This document shows positions 1 through 6,160 of a stretch of 9,859 bases of DNA, in pieces (the stretch's first letter is position 1; every line of letters begins with the position of its first letter). Source of the stretch: Bacillota bacterium (GTDB lineage: Bacteria > Bacillota > Clostridia > Acetivibrionales > DTU013). The DNA lies in NCBI GenBank assembly GCA_023418915.1, contig JAEZYU010000084.1:1-9859 (forward strand), in the 5' to 3' direction. Position numbers and translations under genes: made by a program. The notes below the pieces were generated by a model. That model worked only from the letters and a program-made list of their open reading frames with translations, was not told where the DNA came from and ran no database searches.

Positions 1-1
1 T

Positions 2-32
2 ACGTCTTTTCAGCCTTCAGGCTGAAAAACGT
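2..32. repeat. Long hairpin at window start
   Basis: Positions 7-15 (TTTTCAGCC) pair perfectly with 20-28 (GGCTGAAAA) across a TTCA loop. After one bulged base the stem continues with ACGT at 2-5 against ACGT at 29-32, giving 13 base pairs. It could be the 3' end of a terminator for a gene to the left or part of a dispersed palindromic element. No T-run follows on the + strand, so the terminator reading is weak in that direction. Confidence 0.5.
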
Positions 33-37
33 TATGT

Positions 38-111
38 GGCGGGCACTGATTGCCTTTCAGATATTATCTTTCGAGCAATCGAAAGAAAACGATGCGAGCA
101 TATCTCCCGCC
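38..111. other. Structured palindromic region with GCAA-capped hairpin
   Basis: CTTTCGA (68-74) and TCGAAAG (79-85) form a perfect 7-bp stem closed by a GCAA loop of the GNRA type. An outer GGCGGG (38-43) / CCCGCC (106-111) pair brackets it. No gene is recognised here; an 81-codon open frame (50-295) runs through this region and the tandem repeat but has no ribosome binding site or recognisable protein features. The region may be part of a non-coding RNA or a repeat element that extends to the left; its function is unknown. Confidence 0.4.
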
Positions 112-113
112 TG

Positions 114-194
114 GGATGCATAGGCGAGCAGCAAGCCTTGCTTGCGACCAGCCCGGATGCATAGGCGAGCAGCAAGCCTTGCTTGTGACCAGCC
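114..194. repeat. Two tandem copies of a 40-nt repeat with internal hairpin
   Basis: Copy 1 spans 114-153 and copy 2 spans 155-194, separated by a single C. Each begins GGATGCATAGGCGAGCAGCA and ends GACCAGCC. The copies differ at one base (C145 versus T186). Each contains the inverted repeat GCAAGC-CTT-GCTTG(C/T), and the single difference keeps pairing as a G-T wobble. Near-identity suggests recent duplication or active homogenisation. The unit may be a dispersed intergenic element, which only a genome-wide search could confirm. Confidence 0.85.
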
Positions 195-295
195 TCGTTG
201 AAACGCGCAGAGGTAAGAAAAATTTTCTACTAAGCGTAATTTACAAAGTAAATTATCGCCTAATCGAAATTTTTTCTTTGAACGATGCGTTATAA

Positions 296-420
296 TAATC
301 TTTTTAGGATATTTTGGATTAATACGTTCTGTTGTATGCCTGTACTATGATGGTATGCTGCGGAATGTTTATTTTCACCCGAGTAAGATTATTACTGAAC
401 TCTCTTATTTTAACGAGTAG
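296..420. other. AT-rich intergenic stretch without visible gene
   Basis: No ORF with a ribosome binding site, no clear promoter and no strong hairpin are seen. It separates the tandem 40-nt repeats from the 18-nt repeat cluster. Confidence 0.5.
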
Positions 421-474
421 AGAACTGTCCCCACTGCGAGAACTGTCCCCACTGCGAGAACTGTCCCCAACGCA
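421..474. repeat. Three tandem copies of an 18-nt AGAACTGTCCCC repeat
   Basis: Units lie at 421-438, 439-456 and 457-474. The first two are identical (AGAACTGTCCCCACTGCG) and the third diverges after the CCCCA. Read on the other strand the core is GGGGACAGTTCT. From memory, G-rich GGGGACRGTTCT-like repeats are common beside REP-associated (RAYT/IS200-like Y1) transposases in Clostridia and other bacteria, but no transposase is visible here. A related core (ACTGTCCCTC) recurs at 1457-1505. Confidence 0.9.
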
Positions 475-494
475 TTCCCACACAATAGAGGATG

Positions 495-524
495 ATTAAG
501 GATAGTATTCCTTAATTTTTTTTT
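495..524 (+). terminator. Intrinsic terminator upstream of spoIIR
   Basis: ATTAAGGA (495-502) and TCCTTAAT (509-516) form a perfect 8-bp stem with a TAGTAT loop, and the 3' arm runs into nine consecutive Ts (516-524). This is a classic Rho-independent terminator reading rightwards. It would end a transcript that enters from the left edge, or a non-coding transcript across the repeats, and it insulates spoIIR. Confidence 0.78.
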
Positions 525-585
525 ATTTCATAAAGTTTACGAATAGTATAAATTTTCTCCGAAATGACAATACTTGATAATACAA

Positions 586-611
586 AGGATGTATAACGAA
601 TTATACATCCT
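586..611. promoter_or_regulatory. Perfect 11-bp palindrome upstream of spoIIR
   Basis: AGGATGTATAA (586-596) and TTATACATCCT (601-611) are exact inverted repeats around CGAA. It lies about 60 nt upstream of the spoIIR start and immediately upstream of a possible -10 element, where an operator would sit. No T-run follows, so a terminator is unlikely. It could be a dimeric repressor or activator site, or an RNA hairpin near the 5' end of the message. Confidence 0.55.
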
Positions 612-626
612 GATTAAAACAAAACA

Positions 627-636
627 GGATACAATA
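627..636 (+). promoter_or_regulatory. Candidate sigma-F -10 element for spoIIR
   Basis: GGATACAATA matches the Bacillus sigma-F -10 pattern GGNRANANTW at all but one defined position. spoIIR is a sigma-F gene in Bacillus, so the match is plausible. No GYWTA-type -35 box is present 14-17 nt upstream, where the right arm of the palindrome lies, so the assignment is tentative. Confidence 0.3.
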
Positions 637-671
637 GTAAACCAACGATGCTCATGCAGGGGGGATAAAAA

Positions 672-1406
672 ATGCGTAACAAATCGAAATTTACAAGTCT
701 GATAAAGAAATTTGCAGCTAGATACTACAGCAGTCACAACATCAAGCTCTTTGCTGGAATAACTACAGTTATTGCTTTACTTGTGGTCTTTAATATAAAT
801 TCATATACAAAAAATATGAATAAAGGATTGTCGAACAATCTTATCAGGCTTCACGTAGTTGCCAACAGCGATTCTCCGGAGGATCAGGAATTGAAACATG
901 AGGTCAGAGAAGCAGTTCTGGCCTATATTAGAGATGAAGTCAAGGATTATAAAAATATTGAACAAACACGAGAAATCGTTAAAGAGAAAATTCCCGAGAT
1001 AACAGCTATCGCACAAAGAGTGATCACCAGCTGCGGCTTAAGTTATGATGTAAATACCGGGCTTGGTGTGTACCCCTTCCCAACTAAAACATATGGCGAT
1101 ATTACACTTCCTGCTGGAAATTATCAGGCATTAAGGGTAGTGATAGGTAATGGTGACGGAGCTAACTGGTGGTGCGTTCTTTTTCCTCCTCTGTGTTTTG
1201 TGGACGTGACGCATGGTACTGTTCCGGATTCTGTAAAGGCTGACCTAAAAGAGGTATTATCAGATGATGAATATAATATTGTGACCACATCTGATGAGGA
1301 AAGCGATATACCTCTTAAGATCAGGTTTAAAATAGTGGAGTTATTTCAAGGCTCTAAAATAAAGCTGGCCGGGGTCATTGAAAAACTATTCAATTCAGGA
1401 AGTTGA
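672..1406 (+). CDS. spoIIR: Stage II sporulation protein R
   Basis: SpoIIR is the signalling protein made in the forespore under sigma-F and exported toward the mother cell, where it triggers the protease SpoIIGA to process pro-sigma-E. The 244-residue product has a basic N-terminus and one hydrophobic segment at about residues 24-42, consistent with export or anchoring. The family signature follows at residues 57-80, with IRLHVVANSDSPEDQ and a charged helix containing K75. A WWCVLFPPLCFVD stretch in the second half is also typical. The ATG at 672 is preceded by AGGGGGG (658-664) at good spacing. It appears to be a single-gene unit, with repeat elements on both sides and a terminator just upstream. 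Length is slightly above the Bacillus protein. Identification is from recognised family motifs. Confidence 0.93.
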   Translation: MRNKSKFTSLIKKFAARYYSSHNIKLFAGITTVIALLVVFNINSYTKNMNKGLSNNLIRLHVVANSDSPEDQELKHEVREAVLAYIRDEVKDYKNIEQTREIVKEKIPEITAIAQRVITSCGLSYDVNTGLGVYPFPTKTYGDITLPAGNYQALRVVIGNGDGANWWCVLFPPLCFVDVTHGTVPDSVKADLKEVLSDDEYNIVTTSDEESDIPLKIRFKIVELFQGSKIKLAGVIEKLFNSGS

Positions 1407-1456
1407 AATCGATGTGTAACAGTCTGGAATAATAAATCAGAAAAAGAAACATGCAA

Positions 1457-1505
1457 CTGAACGACTGTCCCTCAATAATCACCACTCTGAACGACTGTCC
1501 CTCAA
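1457..1505. repeat. Two copies of a 19-nt ACGACTGTCCCTC repeat
   Basis: The 19-mer CTGAACGACTGTCCCTCAA occurs exactly at 1457-1475 and 1487-1505, a 30-nt period. It shares the GAAC...CTGTCCC core with the 421-474 repeats but has an extra GACT-like insertion, so it may be a second subfamily of the same REP-like element. It lies 50 nt after the spoIIR stop codon. No transposase is visible. Confidence 0.85.
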
Positions 1506-1520
1506 AAATGTTATTTTAAT

Positions 1521-1542
1521 ATCACATGGACTGTGATTTTTT
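1521..1542 (+). terminator. Weak terminator-like hairpin after spoIIR
   Basis: ATCACA (1521-1526) pairs with TGTGAT (1532-1537) across TGGAC, followed by a run of six Ts ending at 1542. The stem is only 6 bp and AT-rich. A competing hairpin, ACTGTG (1530-1535) with CACAGT (1544-1549), overlaps it. It is the best candidate for the end of the spoIIR transcript. Confidence 0.4.
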
Positions 1543-1666
1543 ACACAGTTTTGTACTATGCTTAATTGAGTGCGCTTGTTTCTGCTCGGTGTTTGTGTCC
1601 AATAAATATGTCTACAGAAGTAAATTCCACATTGCTCGATTCCTATAATTTGCAAAATCAACTTCC

Positions 1667-1813
1667 ATGTTTCCCATTCGGATTCAGGTTTTTGTCCGCA
1701 TTCCTGATATTGAGGTGGAATTTACTTTTTCAAATGAGTCAGAGGAAACCCGGAAGAAACTTGTACAGGTTATCCTTGACGTGGATATGCTTCTTATGTA
1801 TAATGTTATCTAA
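1667..1813 (+). pseudogene. 48-codon ORF, possible gene remnant
   Basis: The frame from ATG 1667 to TAA 1811-1813 encodes a peptide with protein-like composition: alternating hydrophobic residues (IRIQVFVRIPDIEVEF), then a charged helix-like segment (EETRKKLVQVILDVDMLLM). There is no ribosome binding site before the ATG, and an in-frame stop lies at 1646-1648. Its last codons overlap the strong promoter at 1776-1804. It could be the 3' remnant of a decayed gene, perhaps of the element that left the neighbouring repeats, or a chance frame. I do not recognise the family. Confidence 0.25.
1776..1804 (+). promoter_or_regulatory. Sigma-A promoter of guaB
   Basis: TTGACG (1776-1781), a 17-nt spacer and a perfect TATAAT (1799-1804) form a near-consensus sigma-A promoter. 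Transcription would start near 1811, giving a leader of about 50 nt before the guaB ATG. The leader is too short for a typical riboswitch. Confidence 0.8.
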
Positions 1814-1859
1814 TATTTTCCTAAGAGTCATAATAGCCTATGAATAGGAGGTTGATTTC

Positions 1860-3362
1860 ATGGCATTCTATTACAATGAACCATCAAGGACTTTCAATGA
1901 ATATCTGCTGCTGCCAAATCTGACATCTAAGGAATGCACACCGCAGAACATTGACCTGAAAACACCAATAGTAAAATTTCAAAAAGGGCAAAAGGCTTCC
2001 ATACACACAAACATTCCTCTGGTATCCTCGGTAATGCAGGCGGTATCGGACTCAGGAATGGCAATAGAGCTTGCAAGGTGCGGAGGCCTTTCTTTTATCT
2101 TTGTGTCCCAGCCAATAGACCAACAGGCAGAAATGGTACGTAAAGTCAAAAAATACAAGGCCGGTTTTGTTATAAGCGATTCGAATCTCAAACCGGAAGA
2201 TACGCTGGCGGATGTTCTTTCATTAAAAGAAAGAACAGGACACTCTACAATAGCGATAACTGAAAACGGTCTGCCGACAGGCAAGCTGCTTGGTATCGTT
2301 ACAAGCAGGGATTACAGGGTGAGCAGAACGTCTGTTGAAACAAAAATTAAAGATTTTATGACGCCATTCCAGTCGCTGATCTATGCTCATGAAGGAATCA
2401 CACTAAAAGAAGCCAATGACATGATATGGGATCACAAGCTCAATTGCCTGCCTGTTATCGACAAGAAACAAAATCTCGTTTATATGGTATTTAGAAAGGA
2501 TTACGACAGTCACAAGGAAAACCCATATGAACTGCTTGATATAAACAAAAGGCTGATGGCAGGCGCCGGCGTTAACACCAGAGATTATACTGAAAGAGTA
2601 CCCGCTCTAGTCGATGCAGGAGTCGACATACTTTGTGTCGATTCTTCGGATGGATATACAGAATATCAGAGAGAAACGATCGAGTGGGTAAAAAAGAAAT
2701 ATAATGGTGAAGTGAAAATTGGCGGCGGAAATGTTGTGGACAAAGAGGGGTTCATGTATCTGGTGGAAGCAGGCGCTGACTTTGTAAAGGTTGGCATTGG
2801 CGGCGGCTCCATTTGTATAACCAGAGAAACAAAGGGTATTGGCCGTGGTCAAGCGACAGCAGTTATTGAGGTTGCCAAAGCAAGGGCTGAATATTACGAG
2901 AAAACAGGCATATATGTACCCATATGTTCAGACGGCGGTATAGTCCATGACTATCATATGACGCTTGCACTGGCCATGGGAGCAGACTTTATAATGCTTG
3001 GCAGGTACTTCGCCAGATTTGATGAAAGTCCGACGAGAAAATTGAAAATAGGAAACAACTATGTCAAGGAATACTGGGGTGAAGGCTCTAACCGGGCACG
3101 CAACTGGCAGAGATATGATATGGGCGGCAAGCAGAAGATGGACTTCGAAGAGGGTGTAGATTCATATGTACCGTATGCCGGTAGTCTTAAGGACAACCTT
3201 GATACAACTTTAAGCAAACTTAAATCGACCATGTGCACATGTGGTGCTATGAATATTTCAGAGCTTCATGAAAAGGCAAGGCTTACCCTTGTCTCATCCA
3301 CAAGCATTATTGAAGGCGGGGCACATGATGTCATTTTAAAGGATAACGACGCGTCGGTCTGA
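1860..3362 (+). CDS. guaB: Inosine-5'-monophosphate dehydrogenase, Tritrichomonas-like type
   Basis: This enzyme oxidises IMP to XMP with NAD+, the committed step of GMP synthesis, in the cytoplasm. The 500-residue product has a split TIM barrel with a CBS-pair insert at about residues 100-220. The catalytic loop is GIGGGSICITRETKG with the nucleophile at Cys319. The mobile flap reads NWQRYDMGGKQ, with Arg418-Tyr419. From memory, Cys319, Arg418 and Tyr419 are the same residue numbers as in the protozoan Tritrichomonas foetus enzyme. The N-terminus (MAFYYNEPSRTFNEYLL) and C-terminal half (CSDGGIVHDYHMTLALAMGA) are also nearly the same. Common bacterial GuaB has GxGPGSICTTR instead. AGGAGG (1846-1851) sits 8 nt before the ATG. 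It is probably monocistronic. Confidence 0.95.
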   Translation: MAFYYNEPSRTFNEYLLLPNLTSKECTPQNIDLKTPIVKFQKGQKASIHTNIPLVSSVMQAVSDSGMAIELARCGGLSFIFVSQPIDQQAEMVRKVKKYKAGFVISDSNLKPEDTLADVLSLKERTGHSTIAITENGLPTGKLLGIVTSRDYRVSRTSVETKIKDFMTPFQSLIYAHEGITLKEANDMIWDHKLNCLPVIDKKQNLVYMVFRKDYDSHKENPYELLDINKRLMAGAGVNTRDYTERVPALVDAGVDILCVDSSDGYTEYQRETIEWVKKKYNGEVKIGGGNVVDKEGFMYLVEAGADFVKVGIGGGSICITRETKGIGRGQATAVIEVAKARAEYYEKTGIYVPICSDGGIVHDYHMTLALAMGADFIMLGRYFARFDESPTRKLKIGNNYVKEYWGEGSNRARNWQRYDMGGKQKMDFEEGVDSYVPYAGSLKDNLDTTLSKLKSTMCTCGAMNISELHEKARLTLVSSTSIIEGGAHDVILKDNDASV

Positions 3363-3394
3363 TGCATAAAGTGCAGTGATATGTTGACTCGTTA

Positions 3395-3423
3395 GGAAGC
3401 TTATCGTTCGCTGATAACCTTCT
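3395..3423 (+). terminator. Terminator-like hairpin after guaB
   Basis: GGAAG-C-TTATC (3395-3405) pairs with GATAA-C-CTTCT (3413-3423) around GTTCGCT, leaving one C-C mismatch and one wobble. It starts 33 nt after the guaB stop codon and is followed by a pyrimidine-rich but not T-only tract. The position supports a guaB terminator; the tail is weak. Confidence 0.4.
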
Positions 3424-3621
3424 GCTTTCTTCAATCCAACCAGTGAAAGTTGCCTGCCGATCCAAGTTGGAGAGGTATCCGTTTTCATGCATTCTCAACC
3501 GTAGGGGATTGGTATGTAAAGAAACGAGATTATTGCTGTGTGGTATGCCGGCGATAGAAAATGCAGGCAACATAGCACAATATATGTAAAGAATTGAGTA
3601 TATTTCATATGATTAGACTTA
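3424..3621. other. Gene-free stretch with imperfect long inverted repeat
   Basis: No coding frame with a ribosome binding site was found on either strand. A long imperfect inverted repeat runs from about 3529 (ATTGCTGTGTGG) to about 3582 (CATAGCACAAT), with GCCGGC and GCAGGC segments inside. The part at 3420-3515 has fairly balanced GC and looks less like random spacer than its surroundings, but I recognise no RNA or protein family in it. Confidence 0.35.
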
Positions 3622-3650
3622 TTGACAATGGCAGATATGTATTTTATAAT
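3622..3650 (+). promoter_or_regulatory. Perfect consensus sigma-A promoter upstream of greA
   Basis: TTGACA (3622-3627), exactly 17 nt, then TATAAT (3645-3650): both hexamers match the consensus at every position. Transcription would start near 3657, about 272 nt before the greA ATG. No better promoter is visible closer to greA, so this probably drives greA through a long leader, a separate small RNA, or both. Confidence 0.8.
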
Positions 3651-3656
3651 TATTAA

Positions 3657-3928
3657 AACCACGAAGGAATCGTGATATATTTCAATAGCACTGTGCGTTT
3701 CAGTGCTATTTATATGTAGTAAACCATATCCGCCGGTGAGCGGACTGTAAGGGCAGCACGGGTTGAGAAAATCCACGGCCGCACGAGCTATTTGTCCTAA
3801 TGTTTGTGGTATTTATTGATCAAGCATTGTTAGAAATATTTAGTGTCTTGACTAATGTACCGCAGAATAATTGCAGTGTAAATGCATATATTATCAACAC
3901 AAATTTTTAGGTAAAGGAGAGGCTCTAA
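3657..3928 (+). ncRNA. Putative structured greA leader or small RNA
   Basis: The transcript predicted from the consensus promoter contains three local hairpins. They are CACGA/TCGTG (3660-3674), a perfect 10-bp stem AATAGCACTG/CAGTGCTATT with loop TGCGTTT (3684-3710), and TCCGC/GCGGA (3729-3744). ATATA (3675-3679) and TATAT (3711-3715) extend the second stem after a bulge. AAAACCACGAA near 3655 could also pair imperfectly with TTTGTGGTATT near 3803. No known riboswitch signature was recognised. The second stem lacks a T-run, so it is a poor intrinsic terminator. In Escherichia coli the greA leader gives rise to small RNAs (GraL); a similar arrangement here is an inference only. Confidence 0.35.
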
Positions 3929-4405
3929 ATGGCAGGTAAAGAAGTCATATTGACTTATGAGGGCTTAAAGAAGTTGGAAAAAGAGCTGGAACAACTGCGC
4001 GGACCTAAGAGAATGGAAATAAAAGAAAGAATAAAAGCAGCTCTGTCACATGGAGACATTTCTGAGAATTCTGAATATGATGAAGCTAAGAATGAGCAGG
4101 CGTATATCGAGGGCAGAATCGCACAGCTTGAGACAATGCTAAAGAATGCAAGAGTCATCGATGAGGATGATATAAGCACCGACAAAGTAACGATTGGCTC
4201 TAAAGTATGTCTACTTGATCTGGACAGTAAGGAAGAGGATGTTTACACTATCGTAGGGTCGACAGAAGCAAATCCGGTGCAAATGAAAATATCAAACGAA
4301 TCGCCAGTGGGAAGTGCGCTCATGAACAAGAAGAAGGGAAATACCGTAGAGGTGGCAGTTCCGGACGGCGTACTGCGGTTCAAGATACTTAAGATCGAAA
4401 AATAA
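3929..4405 (+). CDS. greA: Transcription elongation factor GreA
   Basis: GreA enters the secondary channel of RNA polymerase and stimulates cleavage of backtracked RNA, rescuing stalled complexes. The 158-residue product has the usual family length. An N-terminal coiled coil covers about residues 1-76, beginning with TYEGLKKLEKELEQL. The catalytic tip is GDISENSEYDEAKNEQ, with the acidic residues at D43 and E46 that correspond to E. coli D41 and E44. The C-terminal globular FKBP-like domain follows. AAAGGAGAGG (3913-3922) precedes the ATG at normal spacing. It is followed by a strong hairpin and then lysS, an order often seen in Clostridia. The likely promoter is 280 nt upstream, which gives greA an unusually long leader. 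Confidence 0.96.
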   Translation: MAGKEVILTYEGLKKLEKELEQLRGPKRMEIKERIKAALSHGDISENSEYDEAKNEQAYIEGRIAQLETMLKNARVIDEDDISTDKVTIGSKVCLLDLDSKEEDVYTIVGSTEANPVQMKISNESPVGSALMNKKKGNTVEVAVPDGVLRFKILKIEK

Positions 4406-4453
4406 GAATCTTTAAAGCTTGTACTCATGGAATAAATTAATATATAATAATAT

Positions 4454-4488
4454 GAATAACAGTTTATCAATAGTAAACTGTTATTCTT
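4454..4488 (+). terminator. Terminator after greA
   Basis: A perfect 13-bp stem joins 4454-4466 (GAATAACAGTTTA) and 4474-4486 (TAAACTGTTATTC) with loop TCAATAG, followed by a T-rich but interrupted tail (TTGATTTCT). It lies 48 nt after the greA stop and separates it from lysS. Because the tail is imperfect, read-through into lysS is possible. Confidence 0.65.
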
Positions 4489-4503
4489 GATTTCTGGCTG
4501 ATG

Positions 4504-4533
4504 TTGCAGCATATCATTTAAATTACATATACT
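4504..4533 (+). promoter_or_regulatory. Candidate sigma-A promoter of lysS
   Basis: TTGCAG (4504-4509) and TATACT (4528-4533) are separated by 18 nt, giving a start near 4540 and a leader of about 40 nt. Each box matches the consensus at four or five of six positions. There is no T-box leader in this gap. Confidence 0.45.
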
Positions 4534-4578
4534 ATGAGAAATCATTCAATTTGACAAACATGTTCAGGAGGTTCGCAA

Positions 4579-6108
4579 ATGGCGGAAAACACAGAAAATA
4601 AGCGTGAAAACAATAAGGTCGCAGATCAGGACATTGTACATGATGCTGATGAGCTCAACGAGATCCTGAGAGTCAGGCGGCAAAAGCTTCACGAGCTGCA
4701 GGAAAATGGCAGGGATCCATTTAGAATTATTAAATATAATGTTACGCATCACACTAAAGATATAATCGATAATTTCGATACGATGGAAGGTCAGCATATC
4801 TCGGCAGCCGGCAGACTTATGTCTAAAAGGGGTATGGGCAAGGCCAGTTTTTGTGATATACAGGACCGCGAGGGCAGGATACAGCTATATGTAAAAATCG
4901 ATGGCATCGGCGCAGAATCATATGAAGAGTTTAAAAAGTTTGACCTGGGTGATATGGTAGGAGTCGAGGGCACTGTTTTCAAAACTCATAAAGGCGAGAT
5001 ATCCATAAAGACGGAGAAAATAGTATTACTGGCAAAATCGCTGCAGCCGCTGCCGGATAAGTGGCATGGACTCAAGGATGTTGACCTTCGATACAGACAG
5101 AGATATGTTGACCTTATCATCAATCCGGAAGTCAGAAAGACATTTGTAACACGCAGCAGGATTATTAAGGAAATTAGAAGATTTCTTGATGACAGGGGCT
5201 TTCTTGAGGTCGACACACCAATTCTCAATATAATACAGGGCGGAGCCAATGCGAAGCCCTTTGTGACACACCATAACACACTTGATATGGATATGTTCCT
5301 GAGGATAGCTCCTGAACTGTATCTGAAGCGGCTTATAGTAGGAGGCCTTGAAAAGGTGTATGAAATGGGCAGAATGTTCAGGAATGAGGGAATGTCCATT
5401 AAGCATAACCCGGAGTTTACTATGATGGAGGTCTATGAGGCATACAACGATTACAAAGGCATGATGGAGCTGACGGAGAATCTCATATCAACGGTTACGA
5501 AGGAAGTGCATAATACAACGAGGGTAGTATATCAAGGCCAGGAGATCGATCTTACAGCACCTTGGAAGAGAATGACCATGAGAGAAGCTGTGCTGGAATA
5601 TTCGGGCATTGATTTCGATACCATCCATACTGATGAAGAAGCAAGGGATGCAGCACGGTCGAGGAAAATCAACGCAGTTGATAAACTGACTAAGGGCGAG
5701 GTCATGAACCTTATGTTTGAGGAACTGGCAGAAGAACACCTTATCCAGCCTACATTCATAATGGATTATCCTGTTGAGGTGTCGCCCCTTACAAAGAAGA
5801 AGCCCGACAAGCCTGAACTTACTGAAAGATTTGAGCTTTTTATCACCGGACGGGAAATGGCAAATGCATATTCTGAACTCAACGATCCACTGGATCAGAA
5901 GGATAGATTCCTGCAGCAGGTCAGTAAGAGAGAAGCAGGAGATGACGAAGCCAGCATGATGGATGACGACTATATAAATGCACTCGAATATGGTATGCCT
6001 CCAACAGGAGGACTTGGGATCGGAGTAGACAGACTCATGATGCTGCTGACAGATTCGTACTCAATCAGAGACGTTTTGCTTTTCCCGACAATGAAACCCA
6101 GAGAATAA
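4579..6108 (+). CDS. lysS: Lysyl-tRNA synthetase, class II
   Basis: LysRS activates lysine with ATP and charges tRNA-Lys. The 509-residue product has an N-terminal helical extension, an OB-fold anticodon-binding domain at about residues 70-150 (AGRLMSKRGMGKASFCDIQD), and a class II catalytic core. Motif 1 ends at Pro214 in FLEVDTPIL. Motif 2 is FRNEGMSIKHNPEF, with Arg268 and Glu270. Motif 3 is GLGIGVDRLMMLL, with Arg485. AGGAGG (4566-4571) lies 7 nt before the ATG. Only 52 nt separate it from the next gene, and the hairpin in that gap is too weak to terminate, so it probably heads the operon that continues into the sigma-factor module. lysS close to an rRNA operon is also known in Bacillus subtilis. 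The C-terminus, FPTMKPRE, varies the usual FPxMRP ending. Confidence 0.97.
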   Translation: MAENTENKRENNKVADQDIVHDADELNEILRVRRQKLHELQENGRDPFRIIKYNVTHHTKDIIDNFDTMEGQHISAAGRLMSKRGMGKASFCDIQDREGRIQLYVKIDGIGAESYEEFKKFDLGDMVGVEGTVFKTHKGEISIKTEKIVLLAKSLQPLPDKWHGLKDVDLRYRQRYVDLIINPEVRKTFVTRSRIIKEIRRFLDDRGFLEVDTPILNIIQGGANAKPFVTHHNTLDMDMFLRIAPELYLKRLIVGGLEKVYEMGRMFRNEGMSIKHNPEFTMMEVYEAYNDYKGMMELTENLISTVTKEVHNTTRVVYQGQEIDLTAPWKRMTMREAVLEYSGIDFDTIHTDEEARDAARSRKINAVDKLTKGEVMNLMFEELAEEHLIQPTFIMDYPVEVSPLTKKKPDKPELTERFELFITGREMANAYSELNDPLDQKDRFLQQVSKREAGDDEASMMDDDYINALEYGMPPTGGLGIGVDRLMMLLTDSYSIRDVLLFPTMKPRE

Positions 6109-6160
6109 ATGTAAGCTATACTAAATTATAGTTTTGAATGGTTAAAGGGGCCGCAGTCAT

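Noticed and set aside
50..295. 81-codon ORF through the tandem repeats
   Set aside because: No ribosome binding site; the frame runs through the palindromic region and tandem repeats, and the product has no recognisable protein character.
1566..1847. 93-codon + strand ORF before guaB
   Set aside because: Cysteine- and leucine-rich translation without a ribosome binding site; it overlaps the guaB promoter, and the other frame (1667-1813) is more protein-like.
3684..3710. Perfect 10-bp hairpin as an intrinsic terminator
   Set aside because: No T-run follows on the + strand (TATATGTAG), so it is listed only as part of a leader structure.
3331..3776. Two minus-strand ORFs in the guaB-greA gap
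   Set aside because: No ribosome binding sites, they overlap each other, one runs into guaB, and the other crosses the consensus promoter and hairpins.
3848..3853. TTGACT as the -35 of a greA-proximal promoter
   Set aside because: No acceptable -10 box at 16-18 nt; the sequence there is TTGCAG.
4551..4556. TTGACA just before lysS as a promoter -35
   Set aside because: A matching -10 would fall at the lysS start codon (4579), and no TATAAT-like box exists there.
6116..6134. CTATA/TATAG hairpin followed by TTTT as a lysS terminator
   Set aside because: Only a 5-bp nearly all A-T stem with a short T-run; too weak, so read-through into the J-like gene is expected.
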